Made by a program: the position numbers and the translations under genes
Shown: one piece after another, positions 52,511-60,770 of the stretch
How the letters are laid out: every line of letters begins with the position of its first letter
How positions within the stretch are numbered: the first letter of the stretch is position 1
Origin: VAZQ01 sp963739175
GTDB taxonomy: Bacteria > Pseudomonadota > Alphaproteobacteria > Rhizobiales > Xanthobacteraceae
Assembly: GCA_963739175.1 (NCBI GenBank)
Contig: CAVTZH010000004.1
Coordinates: 62,001 to 126,000, forward strand
Reading direction: 5' to 3'
DNA length: 64,000 nt
The notes under the pieces: model-generated
Told to the model about the DNA's origin: nothing
Seen by the model: only the letters and a program-made list of their open reading frames with translations
Database searches by the model: none

Positions 52511-54019
52511 ATGACCTCCGCCCCCGCCGAACCACCGCACCAAACACCCCCGCCGCTCGACCACGCCGCCATCCGCCCGATCATCGCCGGGCTGATGCTC
52601 GCGATGTTCCTCTCGGCGCTGGAGCAGACCATCGTCGCGCCGGCGCTCGCCGCCATCGGGCGCAGCCTCGACGACTTCGAGAACCTGTCCTGGGTGGTGA
52701 CCGCCTATCTGCTCTCGGCGACGGTGGCGACGCCGCTGTTCGGCAAGCTCTCCGACATCTACGGCCGCCGCGCCATGATGCTGATCGCGGTCGCGATCTT
52801 CCTCCTCGGCTCGCTCGCCTGCGCGCTGGCGCCGACCATGGGCATGCTGATCCTCGCCCGCGCGCTGCAGGGTTTTGGCGGCGGCGGCATATTGCCGTTG
52901 GCGCAGACCGTGATCGCCGACATCCTGACCCCGCGCGAGCGCCCGATCTTCCAGAGCTATTCGTCGGTCATGTTCATGACCGCGTCGATCCTCGGCCCGC
53001 TCGCCGGCGGCTTCCTCACCGACTACCTGCACTGGTCGTTCATCTTCTGGATCATGCTGCCGATGGGCGTGGTCGCGCTGGCGATGACCGACCGCGCGCT
53101 CAAGCTGATCCCGCGCAACGACCGCCCGCACAAGCTCGACGTGATCGGCGCCGCGGTGATGGTGGTGGCGTCGGTGCTTTTACTGCTCGCGCTGTCCTGG
53201 GGCGGCGTGCGCTATCCCTGGCGCTCGTTCGAGGTGATCGCGCTGCTCGTCGCGTCGGCGCTGCTGTGGCTCGCGTTCGCGTGGCGGCTGGCGACCGCGC
53301 CGGAGCCGTTCATCCCGCTCACGCTGATCCGCGAGCCGCTGATCGCGTGGATGGTCGCGGCCGGCTTCTTTTCGATCGGCACCATCATCGGGCTCTCGAT
53401 CATGGTGCCGCTCTATCTCGAATTGGTGCTCGGCTTCTCGGCCTTGGGCGGCGGCATCGCGCTGATCGCCTATGTGGTCGGCACCTCGTTCGGCTCGCTG
53501 TCGTCGGGGCGGCTGATGACGCGCTACACGCACTACAAGCGCGTGCCGCTGTGGTCGCTGCCGGTCTCGATCGCGACGTTCCTGCTGCTGGCGTGGATGC
53601 CGGCGGGCTGGTCGCTCTCGAGCGTGTGCGCGATCCTCGCGGTCAACGGCTTCGGCGTCGGCACCATGTATCCGTTCACCACGGTGGTGATCCAGAACGC
53701 GGTCGCGCCGCACCAGTTCGGGATCGCCACCGGCACGCTCAACTTCTTCCGCCAGCTCGGCGGCGCGATCATCGTCGCGGTGTTCGTCGCGATCGTGCTC
53801 GGCGGCTTCGAAGGCGGCGAGGGCGCGCGGCTGATGGAGATGCTGACGCGGCACGGCGCCGGTGGCGCGGCCCGCGCGGCGCGCCCGGAATTCGCGCCGC
53901 TGTTCTCTTATGTGTTCGTGGCGGCGGCTCTCTGCATCGCCGCGGCGATGCTCGCGGTGCTCGCGGTCGAGGAGCGGCCGCTGCGCGGGCCGGCGACACG
54001 GGTGAAGGTGAAGGAATAG
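52511..54019 (+). CDS. EmrB/QacA-type multidrug exporter (DHA2 MFS)
   Basis: A 502-residue inner-membrane antiporter with about fourteen helices. Motif A GKLSDIYGRRAMML (about 77-90) lies between helices 2 and 3. LEQTIVAPALAAIGRSLDDF in helix 1 and RALQGFGGGGILPLAQTVIA in helix 4 are typical of drug:H+ antiporters of the DHA2 group. No EmrA-like adaptor is next to it, so it may act alone. The substrate is unknown. Repeats A and B flank the gene on both sides. Confidence 0.9.
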   Translation: MTSAPAEPPHQTPPPLDHAAIRPIIAGLMLAMFLSALEQTIVAPALAAIGRSLDDFENLSWVVTAYLLSATVATPLFGKLSDIYGRRAMMLIAVAIFLLGSLACALAPTMGMLILARALQGFGGGGILPLAQTVIADILTPRERPIFQSYSSVMFMTASILGPLAGGFLTDYLHWSFIFWIMLPMGVVALAMTDRALKLIPRNDRPHKLDVIGAAVMVVASVLLLLALSWGGVRYPWRSFEVIALLVASALLWLAFAWRLATAPEPFIPLTLIREPLIAWMVAAGFFSIGTIIGLSIMVPLYLELVLGFSALGGGIALIAYVVGTSFGSLSSGRLMTRYTHYKRVPLWSLPVSIATFLLLAWMPAGWSLSSVCAILAVNGFGVGTMYPFTTVVIQNAVAPHQFGIATGTLNFFRQLGGAIIVAVFVAIVLGGFEGGEGARLMEMLTRHGAGGAARAARPEFAPLFSYVFVAAALCIAAAMLAVLAVEERPLRGPATRVKVKE

Positions 54020-54047
54020 GCACCGCCTTGCAACGCATTCGGTGTGT

Positions 54048-54146
54048 TCCCTCTCCCCGGAGGGGAGAGGGTTAGGGTGAGGGGGTTCGAACCTATCGAG
54101 AGACTTATTCCCCCTCACCCCAGCCCTCTCCCCAACGGGGAGAGGG
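54048..54146. repeat. Compound palindromic repeat, copy B (apparent empty site)
   Basis: This has the outer repeat (TCCCTCTCC, then GGGGAGAGGGTTAGGGTGAG, then CCCCTCACCC and CCTCTCCCC-AAC-GGGGAGAGGG), but only five bases (CCGGA) separate the two arms where copies A, C and D carry the inner element of about 71-74 bp. Confidence 0.88.
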
Positions 54147-54176
54147 AGCAGACCGAGTCCGCTGCTCCTTTGTCGT

Positions 54177-55373
54177 CTACTTCTGCTCCTCCGGCGGCTT
54201 CACGTGCCGGAACGAGTACAACAGCGCGAGGTCGTAGACGATCTTGAGCACGCCGCACATGATGAGCGGCAAGCTTAGGAACGGCGTCGCCAGCAGGTAG
54301 CCGGCGACCGATGGGCCGAGCGAAGAGGCGAGTGAGCGCGGCACCGCGGTCACGCTCGCGGCGGCGGTGCGCTCCGCCGGCGTCACCACCGCCATCACGT
54401 AGGACGAGCGCGCCGGCACGTCCATCTGCGACAGCGCGGCGCGGATCAAGAGCAGCGTCAGCGCGACATAGAGGTTGGTCGAGAACGCCGCCAGGATGAG
54501 AAAGAGGCTGGCCGGGATGTGGGTGAACACCATGGTGTTGATGAGGCCGATTCGTTTCGAGAGCCACGCCGCCACCGGATAGGAGAAGGCGGTGAACACG
54601 CCGCTCCAGAAGAAGAACAGGCTCGCGGTCGCAAGCGACAGCTCGAAGCGTTCGAACAGCCAGAGCGCGAGCAGTGACTGCACGAGCAGTCCGCCGGCGA
54701 ACAAGTCGAGGCTGAACAGCGCCGCGAGCTTGTAGACGGTCCAGCGCGAAGGCCCGAGCGGCGTGCTCACGGCGCGGTCCTCGGCCTGCGTGTGCGGCAG
54801 CTGCCGGTAGATCACTGCGCCGACGAGGCCGAGCGCGGCATAGGCGTAGAACATCGCCTGGAACGAGGCGATGCGCGTGAACCCCAGCGTCACCAGCAGG
54901 TCGGGCGTGGCGGCGGCGAGCGAGCCGGCGGCGGTCGCGAGCGCGCCGATGAGGCTGTAGCGCGCGAAGGCGCGGGTGCGGTCGGCGTCGGCGACGCCGC
55001 GCGCCAGCATCGCGTGCTCGAGCGGCACCAGCACGCCGGCGTCGCCGGACTGCGGGTTGATGGTGCCGACAAACGCCACCAGCAGCACGAAGGCGATATG
55101 CTCGGCCTGCGGGAACACGATCCCGGTCGCGACCATCAGCGCGGCGCCGAGGATCAGCATATTGCGCAGATCATGCCGCGGCGCGACGAAGCCGACCGCG
55201 AGCGTGAGCAGCGACGAGCCGAGCAGCGCCGCGGTCGCGACGAAGCCGATCTCGACCGGCGTAAAGCCGATCGCCGAGAGATAGACCGGCAGGATGATGA
55301 CGGCGAAGCCGTCGCCGAAGCCGCGCACGCCGCGCGCGGCATAGAGCAGAAGCAATTCGGAGCGGAAGGTCAT
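54177..55373 (-). CDS. MFS transporter
   Basis: A 398-residue membrane protein with about twelve helices from ATG 55373 (MTFRSELLLLYAARGVRGFG). RGFGDGFAVIILPVYLSAIG and the central loop DRAVSTPLGPSRWTVYKLAA mark the two halves; FSYPVAAWLSKRIGLINTM is a motif-A-like loop. It is not close to a named drug exporter, and its substrate is unknown. It lies downstream of livM on the same strand, separated by 192 bp that contain a 16 bp tandem repeat. Confidence 0.82.
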   Translation of the reverse strand: MTFRSELLLLYAARGVRGFGDGFAVIILPVYLSAIGFTPVEIGFVATAALLGSSLLTLAVGFVAPRHDLRNMLILGAALMVATGIVFPQAEHIAFVLLVAFVGTINPQSGDAGVLVPLEHAMLARGVADADRTRAFARYSLIGALATAAGSLAAATPDLLVTLGFTRIASFQAMFYAYAALGLVGAVIYRQLPHTQAEDRAVSTPLGPSRWTVYKLAALFSLDLFAGGLLVQSLLALWLFERFELSLATASLFFFWSGVFTAFSYPVAAWLSKRIGLINTMVFTHIPASLFLILAAFSTNLYVALTLLLIRAALSQMDVPARSSYVMAVVTPAERTAAASVTAVPRSLASSLGPSVAGYLLATPFLSLPLIMCGVLKIVYDLALLYSFRHVKPPEEQK

Positions 55374-55427
55374 CGCGGTCGTCCCGGCAAACATCGGCCT
55401 CCTCCGCAACGGAAGGAGACGGTGCTT

Positions 55428-55475
55428 GGGCTTATAGCCTTTTGGGCTTGTAGCCTTTTGGGCTTGTAGCCTTTT
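55428..55475. repeat. 16 bp tandem repeat, three units
   Basis: GGGCTTGTAGCCTTTT occurs at 55428 (with one mismatch, TTA for TTG), 55444 and 55460 without spacers. It lies between livM and the MFS gene. Unit number may vary. Confidence 0.8.
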
Positions 55476-55565
55476 GGCTTTTCAGGCCTTGAAGGAAACG
55501 GGGCGACCGCCGAAAGCCCCGTCGATTGCTGACTATCGCAAAATACCCGATCGTGCAATCGGTGA

Positions 55566-56558
55566 TCAAAGCCTGACGCGCAGCAGCCGCATCAACCCGC
55601 CGACGATGCCGCGGCGGAAGAGAAGCACGCAGCCGACGAAGATCATGCCCTGCACGACCAGCACCCACTGGCCGATGTGGGTGAGGTAGTTCTCGACCGT
55701 GACGATGAAGAAGGCGCCCACCACCGGCCCGAAGATGGTGCCGAGCCCGCCGACCAGCGTCATCAGGATCACCTCGCCCGACATCGGCCAGTCGACGTCG
55801 GTGAGCGAGGCGAGCTGGAACACGATCGCCTTGGTGGCGCCGGCGACGCCGGCAAAGGTCGCCGACAGCACGAAGGCGGCGAGCTTGTATTGATGGGTGC
55901 GATAGCCGAGCGAGACCGCGCGCGGCTCGTTCTCGCGGATCGCCTTGAGCACCTCGCCGAACGGCGAGTTGATGATGCGGTAGATGATCAGGAACGAGCC
56001 GAGGAAGATCACGAGCACGGTGAAATACATATTGGTCTGGTTGGCGAGGTCGATCAGGCCGAACAGTTTTCCGCGCGGCACTGCCTGGATACCGTCCTCG
56101 CCGCCGGTGAACGGCGCCTGCACCGCGAAGAAGAACATCATCTGCGCCAGCGCCAGCGTGATCATGGCGAAATAGATGCCCTGGCGGCGGATCGCGAGCG
56201 CGCCGACGATCAGGCCGAAGCCGGCGGCGACAAGAGCGCCAAAGAGGATCGCGAGCTCCGGCGGCAGGCCCCAGACCTTGGCGGCGTGCGCTGAGGCATA
56301 GCTCGCCCAGCCGAAGAAGAGGGCATGGCCGAATGACAGGAGCCCGACATAGCCGAGCAGCAGATTGAAGGCGCAGGCGAACAGCGCGAAGCACAAGGCC
56401 TTCATCAGGAACAGCGGATAGACCACGAGCGGCGCGACCAGAAGCACGGCGACCATCAGCACGAACGCGATCCGCTCGCTCCAGGATGTTGTGGACGGCG
56501 ACGTCGCCGGCGGCTCGATCGCGGCTTCGGCGGGGCGGTCCGCGAGACGTTCCGTCAT
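55566..56558 (-). CDS. livM: Branched-chain amino acid ABC transporter permease LivM
   Basis: A 330-residue permease with about ten helices. ALCFALFACAFNLLLGYVGLLSFG and HALFFGWASYASA, then NSPFGEVLKAIRENEPRAVSLGY (the EAA-like coupling loop), are the family hallmarks. A hydrophilic N-terminal tail of about 25 residues precedes the first helix. Its ATG overlaps the altered livH stop by 4 bp. Together with LivH it forms the membrane channel. Confidence 0.93.
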   Translation of the reverse strand: MTERLADRPAEAAIEPPATSPSTTSWSERIAFVLMVAVLLVAPLVVYPLFLMKALCFALFACAFNLLLGYVGLLSFGHALFFGWASYASAHAAKVWGLPPELAILFGALVAAGFGLIVGALAIRRQGIYFAMITLALAQMMFFFAVQAPFTGGEDGIQAVPRGKLFGLIDLANQTNMYFTVLVIFLGSFLIIYRIINSPFGEVLKAIRENEPRAVSLGYRTHQYKLAAFVLSATFAGVAGATKAIVFQLASLTDVDWPMSGEVILMTLVGGLGTIFGPVVGAFFIVTVENYLTHIGQWVLVVQGMIFVGCVLLFRRGIVGGLMRLLRVRL

Positions 56559-57448
56559 GTCACGCGCTCCGTCCGAACAGGCCGGCGGGGCGGATCAAGC
56601 AGCACGATCGCCATGATGACGAAGATCACGGTGTTCGAGGCTTCCGGGAAGAACACCTTGGTGAGGCCCTCGATGACGCCGAGGCCGAAGCCGGTCACGA
56701 TCGCGCCCATGATCGAGCCCATGCCGCCGATCACCACCACCGCGAACACCACGATGATGAGATTGGCGCCCATCTGCGGGCTGACGCTGTAGATCGGCGC
56801 TGCCATCACGCCGGCGAGCGCTGCGAGCGCGACGCCGAAGCCGTAGGTCAGCGTGATCATGCGCGGCACGTTGATGCCGAAGGCGCGCACCAGCGTCGGG
56901 TTCTCGGTGGCGGCGCGCAGATAGGAGCCGAGCTTGGTACGCTCGATCACGAACCAAGTGGTGAGGCAGACCGCGAGCGAGAGCACGATCACCCAGCCGC
57001 GGTAGTTCGGCAGGAACATGAAGCCGAGATTCTGGCCGCCCTGCAGCGCGGCCGGCATCGGGTAGGGGAGGCCGGAGGAACCGAACTGATTGCGGAACGT
57101 GCCTTCGATGATCAGCGCGAGGCCGAAGGTGAGGAGGAGGCCGTAGAGATGATCGAGCTTGTAGAGCCATTGCAGGAACAGCCGCTCGACGATGATGCCT
57201 GAGATGCCGACGATGATCGGCGCGATCACGAGCGCCCACCAGTAGCCGAGCCCGGCATATTGGAGGAGGAAGATCGCGACGAAGGCGCCCATCATGTACT
57301 GGGCGCCGTGCGCGAAATTGATGATGTTGAGCATGCCGAAGATCACGGCCAGCCCGAGGCTGAGCAGCGCGTAGAACGAGCCGTTGATCAGGCCGATCAG
57401 CAGTTGCCCGAACAGCGCCTGCGAGCTGATGCCGAGGATTTCGAACAT
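56555..57448 (-). CDS. livH: Branched-chain amino acid ABC transporter permease LivH (altered C-terminus)
   Basis: A 297-residue permease. LLIGLINGSFYALLSLGLAV and GMLNIINFAHGAQYMMGAFV are typical LivH, and FGINVPRMITLTYGFGVALA is the coupling loop. The last 12 residues, PPRRPVRTERVT, are not family-like. Removing one base at about 56597 restores the usual end IRPAGLFGRSA and a TGA one base before livM. This is a single-base frameshift or a sequencing error that changes only the tail; the permease may still work. Confidence 0.9.
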   Translation of the reverse strand: MFEILGISSQALFGQLLIGLINGSFYALLSLGLAVIFGMLNIINFAHGAQYMMGAFVAIFLLQYAGLGYWWALVIAPIIVGISGIIVERLFLQWLYKLDHLYGLLLTFGLALIIEGTFRNQFGSSGLPYPMPAALQGGQNLGFMFLPNYRGWVIVLSLAVCLTTWFVIERTKLGSYLRAATENPTLVRAFGINVPRMITLTYGFGVALAALAGVMAAPIYSVSPQMGANLIIVVFAVVVIGGMGSIMGAIVTGFGLGVIEGLTKVFFPEASNTVIFVIMAIVLLDPPRRPVRTERVT

Positions 57449-57469
57449 GGGTTGCCGCGAACTCGGTGG

Positions 57470-57654
57470 GCTCCCGCTCCAGTCGAAGTCGGATGTTTCC
57501 GACTCTCGACCACTTGATCGAGTGCCGAACTCGGGTAAACCCGAGTTCGGACGGGGAAATGGGTGAGGGGGTTCTTCGTCGAAGCATTTCGAAGATCACC
57601 CGTTGATTACCCCTCACCCCAACCCTCTCCCCAAGGGGAGAGGGCGCGCACCAA
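57470..57654. repeat. Compound palindromic repeat, copy C (with inner element)
   Basis: This is a diverged copy between the binding-protein gene and livH. The inner element has GTCGAAGTCGGA / TCCGACTCTCGAC (one inserted base in the second arm), a CACTTGATCGAGTG spacer that is itself nearly palindromic, and CCGAACTCGGGT/ACCCGAGTTCGG. The outer right part ends CCTCTCCCC-AA-GGGGAGAGGG. Confidence 0.82.
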
Positions 57655-57683
57655 GCCGTTGCCGCCTCCAGCAGTATGCATGC

Positions 57684-58895
57684 TCAGCTCTTCACCAGCG
57701 GGCAGCCGCCTTCGCTGAGCGGCCGGAACGCCTGCTCCGCGGGAATCGTGGCGCGCACCTTGTAGTAGTCCCACGGTCCCTTGGATTCCTTCGGCGTCTT
57801 CACCTCGAACAGATACATCGGATGGATCTTGCGGCCGTCGGCGCGCACGGTGCCGTCTCCGAACAGCGGGTCTTGCGTGGGCAGCTCCTTCATCTTGGCG
57901 ACCACCGCCTTGCCGTCGGCGTCGCTCTTGAGCGCTTCGACCGCCTTCAGATAATGCGTGACCGCCGAATAGACGCCGGCATGCACCATGGTCGGGTGCA
58001 GCCCCTTGAACTGCGGCGCAAAGCGCTTGGCGAAGGCGCGGTTGTTGTCGTTGAGATCCCAGTACCATGACTCCGTCATGATCAGGCCCTGCGCGGTCTG
58101 CAGGCCGAGCGCGTGCACGTCGGTGATGAAGGCGAGCAGCGCGGCGAGGTTCTGCCCGCCCTTGACGATGCCGAACTCGGCCGCCTGCTTGATCGAGTTG
58201 ATGGTGTCGCTGCCGGCATTGGCGAGGCCGATGATCTTGGCGCGCGAGGTTTGCGCCTGCAGCAGGAACGACGAGAAGTCGGTGCCGGGGAAGGGGTGGC
58301 GCACCTGGCCGAGCACCTTGCCGCCGTTCTTCACCACCACCGCCGCGGTGTCGCGCTCGAGCGCGAGGCCGAAGGCGTAGTTGGCGGTGAGGAAGAACCA
58401 GGTGTTGCCGCCGGTCTTCACGATCGCCTGGCCGGTGCCGTTGGCGAGCGCCCAGGTGTCGTAGGTCCAGTGGATGGTGTTGGGCGTGCAGGCCGCGCCG
58501 GTGAGATCGGAGGCGGCCGCGCCCGATACCAGGAACACTTTATTCTTTTCGCGCACGATCTGGTTCACCGCGAGCGCAACCGACGAGGTCGGCACGTCGA
58601 CCACGACGTCGACGCGGTCGACGTCGAGCCAGGTGCGCACCACGTTCGATCCGACGTCCGGCTTGTTCTGGTGGTCGGCGCCGACGATCTCGACCTTCAT
58701 GCCCTTCTTGGCGGCGCCGAAATCCTCGACTGCCATGCGCGCGGCGACCACCGAGCCCTGCCCGGAGAGGTCGGAATAGGTGCCCGACATGTCGTTCATC
58801 ACGCCGATGCGGATGACGCCGTCGGTGTATTGCGCCTGCGCGACGCCGGTGGCGAGGACCAGCGCGAGCGCGGTCAGGGTGCTCAGTCGTTTCAT
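57684..58895 (-). CDS. Branched-chain amino acid ABC transporter substrate-binding protein
   Basis: A 403-residue periplasmic protein with a Sec signal peptide (ends near GVAQAQY). The type I binding fold begins GVIRIGVMNDMSGTYSDLSG, and VDVVVDVPTSSVALAVNQIV and TYDTWALANGTGQAIV belong to the Peripla_BP_6 family. Relatives in rhizobia bind varied ligands (amino acids, aromatic acids), so the exact ligand is open. ATG 58895 is preferred because GGAGG lies six bases before it; ATG 58901 overlaps that site. Confidence 0.9.
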   Translation of the reverse strand: MKRLSTLTALALVLATGVAQAQYTDGVIRIGVMNDMSGTYSDLSGQGSVVAARMAVEDFGAAKKGMKVEIVGADHQNKPDVGSNVVRTWLDVDRVDVVVDVPTSSVALAVNQIVREKNKVFLVSGAAASDLTGAACTPNTIHWTYDTWALANGTGQAIVKTGGNTWFFLTANYAFGLALERDTAAVVVKNGGKVLGQVRHPFPGTDFSSFLLQAQTSRAKIIGLANAGSDTINSIKQAAEFGIVKGGQNLAALLAFITDVHALGLQTAQGLIMTESWYWDLNDNNRAFAKRFAPQFKGLHPTMVHAGVYSAVTHYLKAVEALKSDADGKAVVAKMKELPTQDPLFGDGTVRADGRKIHPMYLFEVKTPKESKGPWDYYKVRATIPAEQAFRPLSEGGCPLVKS

Positions 58896-58927
58896 CCTCA
58901 TCCTCCCGTTCTGGGCGTCTCCCGGCG

Positions 58928-59638
58928 TTACACGCCGAGATAGTCGTGGAGCTTCGCCATGTTGGCGCCGAGTTCCGAATTGGCGAGTTGATCGATGATC
59001 TTGCCATTCTCCATCACGTAGTGGCGGTCCGCAACCGTCGCGGCGAAGCGGAAATTCTGCTCAACCAAAAGGATGGTGAAGCCTTGCTCCTTGAGCATGC
59101 CGATGGTTCGCCCGATCTGCTGGATGATCACCGGCGCGAGCCCTTCGGTCGGCTCGTCGAGCAGCAGGAGGCGCGCACCGGTGCGCAGGATGCGGCCGAT
59201 CGCCAGCATCTGCTGCTCGCCACCGGAGAGTTTGGTGCCTTGGCTGCGCAGGCGCTCCTTGAGGTTCGGGAATAATTCGAAGATGCGCGCAAGCTCAAGC
59301 CCGCCGGGACGCACGACGGGCGGCAACAGCAGGTTCTCCTCGACATTGAGGCTCGCAAAGATGCCGCGCTCTTCCGGACAGAACGCGAGCCCCGCCCGCG
59401 CAATGCGGTCGCTGGTGAGCGCGATCAGCTCGTTGCCCTCGTAGCGCACCGAGCCGGTGCGCTTGGTCACGATGCCCATGATCGCCTTCAGCGTCGTGGT
59501 CTTGCCGGCGCCGTTGCGGCCAAGCAGGGTGACGACCTCGCCGCTGCGGACGTTGAAATTGACGCCGTGCAGCACATGCAACTCGCCGTACCAGGCCTGC
59601 AGGTCTTCGACCGTGAGCAGCGGTGTGGGGCTAAGCAT
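58928..59638 (-). CDS. livF: Branched-chain amino acid ABC transporter ATPase LivF
   Basis: A 236-residue ATPase. Walker A LLGRNGAGKTTTLK (about 38-51), signature LSGGEQQMLAIGRIL (about 138-152), Walker B RLLLLDEPTEGLAP and switch His/Gln region LLVEQNFRFA are complete. The N-terminal LQAWYGELHVLHGVNF is typical LivF. It is downstream of livG, from which repeat D separates it. Confidence 0.94.
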   Translation of the reverse strand: MLSPTPLLTVEDLQAWYGELHVLHGVNFNVRSGEVVTLLGRNGAGKTTTLKAIMGIVTKRTGSVRYEGNELIALTSDRIARAGLAFCPEERGIFASLNVEENLLLPPVVRPGGLELARIFELFPNLKERLRSQGTKLSGGEQQMLAIGRILRTGARLLLLDEPTEGLAPVIIQQIGRTIGMLKEQGFTILLVEQNFRFAATVADRHYVMENGKIIDQLANSELGANMAKLHDYLGV

Positions 59639-59684
59639 AACTCATCCGTGCGTTTGACTCCGACCGCGCAACGGACTCGGTGGA

Positions 59685-59850
59685 TTCCCTCTCCAGCCGA
59701 AGTCGGATGTTTCCGACTTCGGCCACGTAATTTGGTGCCGAACTCGGGTAAACCCGAGTTCGGATGGGGAGAGGGTTAGGGTGAGGGGGTTCGAACCTAT
59801 CGAGGGAGCTACACCCCCTCACCCCACCCCTCTCCCCAACGGGGAGAGGG
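59685..59850. repeat. Compound palindromic repeat, copy D (with inner element)
   Basis: Located between livF and livG. The inner element has GCCGAAGTCGGA/TCCGACTTCGGC: compared with copy A, the second base pair has changed from T-A to C-G on both arms, so pairing is kept. The second hairpin CCGAACTCGGGT/ACCCGAGTTCGG is identical to copy A, and the outer repeat ends CCTCTCCCC-AAC-GGGGAGAGGG. Confidence 0.9.
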
Positions 59851-59901
59851 AGCCGACCCAGCCCGCGGCCCGGCTTCCTCACGACCTGACAACGGAGGGG
59901 G

Positions 59902-60657
59902 CTACGCATGGCCCACCCCGAGATAGGCTTCGCGCACCGCCGGGTTGGCCGAGACCGTGTCGTAGTCGCCTTCGGCAAGCACGCGGCCGCGCGTGAGCAC
60001 CGTGATGGTGTCGGAGAGGTCGGCGACCACGCTCAGATTGTGCTCGACCATCAGCACGGTGCGGTCGGCGGCGACGCGCTTGATCAGCGCGCTGATGCGG
60101 TCGATATCCTCGTGGCCCATGCCTGCCATCGGCTCGTCGAGCAGCAGCATGTCGGGATCGAGCGCCAGCGTCGTCGCGATCTCGAGCGCGCGCTTGCGGC
60201 CGTAGGGCAGCTCGACCGCGGTGGCGTAGGCGAAGCGTCCGAGCCCGACGTCGTCGATCAGCGCCAGCGCGCGCTGGTTGAGCGCATCGAGCACGCGCTT
60301 GGACTTCCAGAAGTCGAACAAGTCGCCGCGCTTGCGCTGGAGCGCGACGCGCACGTTCTCGAGCACGGTGAGGTGAGGGAACACCGCCGAGATCTGGAAC
60401 GAGCGCACCATCCCGATCCGCGCCACGTCGGGCGCCGCCAGCGCCGTGATGTCGCGGCCGTTGTAGACGATGCGGCCGTTCGTCGGCCGCAGGAATTTGG
60501 TGAGCAGGTTGAAAACGGTGGTCTTGCCGGCGCCGTTCGGCCCAATCAGCGCGTGGATCGAGCCGCGCGCCACTTTCAGGTCGACCCCGCCGACTGCCAC
60601 AAAGCCGGCGAATTCCATTCTGAGATCGTGGGTTTCCAGGATAAAGTCGCCACGCAC
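59902..60657 (-). CDS. livG: Branched-chain amino acid ABC transporter ATPase LivG
   Basis: A 251-residue ATPase. Walker A LIGPNGAGKTTVFNLL, the LivG-type signature ELPYGRKRALEIATTL (replacing LSGGQ), Walker B MLLLDEPMAGM and the switch MVEHNLSVV are complete. The frame is open to an ATG at 60840, but the GTG at 60657 (VRGDFILETHDLRMEF) gives the normal length and lies downstream of the divergent gene's promoter region, so I use it. First gene of the liv cluster; the order is livG, livF, binding protein, livH, livM. Confidence 0.9.
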   Translation of the reverse strand: MRGDFILETHDLRMEFAGFVAVGGVDLKVARGSIHALIGPNGAGKTTVFNLLTKFLRPTNGRIVYNGRDITALAAPDVARIGMVRSFQISAVFPHLTVLENVRVALQRKRGDLFDFWKSKRVLDALNQRALALIDDVGLGRFAYATAVELPYGRKRALEIATTLALDPDMLLLDEPMAGMGHEDIDRISALIKRVAADRTVLMVEHNLSVVADLSDTITVLTRGRVLAEGDYDTVSANPAVREAYLGVGHA

Positions 60658-60711
60658 GACGCCACGGCCCCTGTCTGGACGAGCATATTGGTAGCACGTT
60701 CGGCACAGAGT

Positions 60712-60729
60712 GGGCCAAAATGTTGGCCC
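60712..60729. promoter_or_regulatory. Candidate operator palindrome
   Basis: GGGCCAA-AATG-TTGGCCC is a perfect 7 bp inverted repeat with a 4 bp spacer. It lies 42 bp before the ATG of the ferredoxin-fusion gene and 55 bp before the GTG of livG, in the gap between these divergent genes. It could be the site of a dimeric regulator of either. Confidence 0.4.
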
Positions 60730-60770
60730 GGCCCGGCAATCGTTGGGCACGACGGCGGGTTGGGTACGGA

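Noticed and set aside
60720..60770. Longer start (ATG 60720) for the ferredoxin-fusion gene
   Set aside because: This ATG lies in the loop of a perfect palindrome and adds a non-hydrophobic Arg-rich tail; ATG 60771 fits better.
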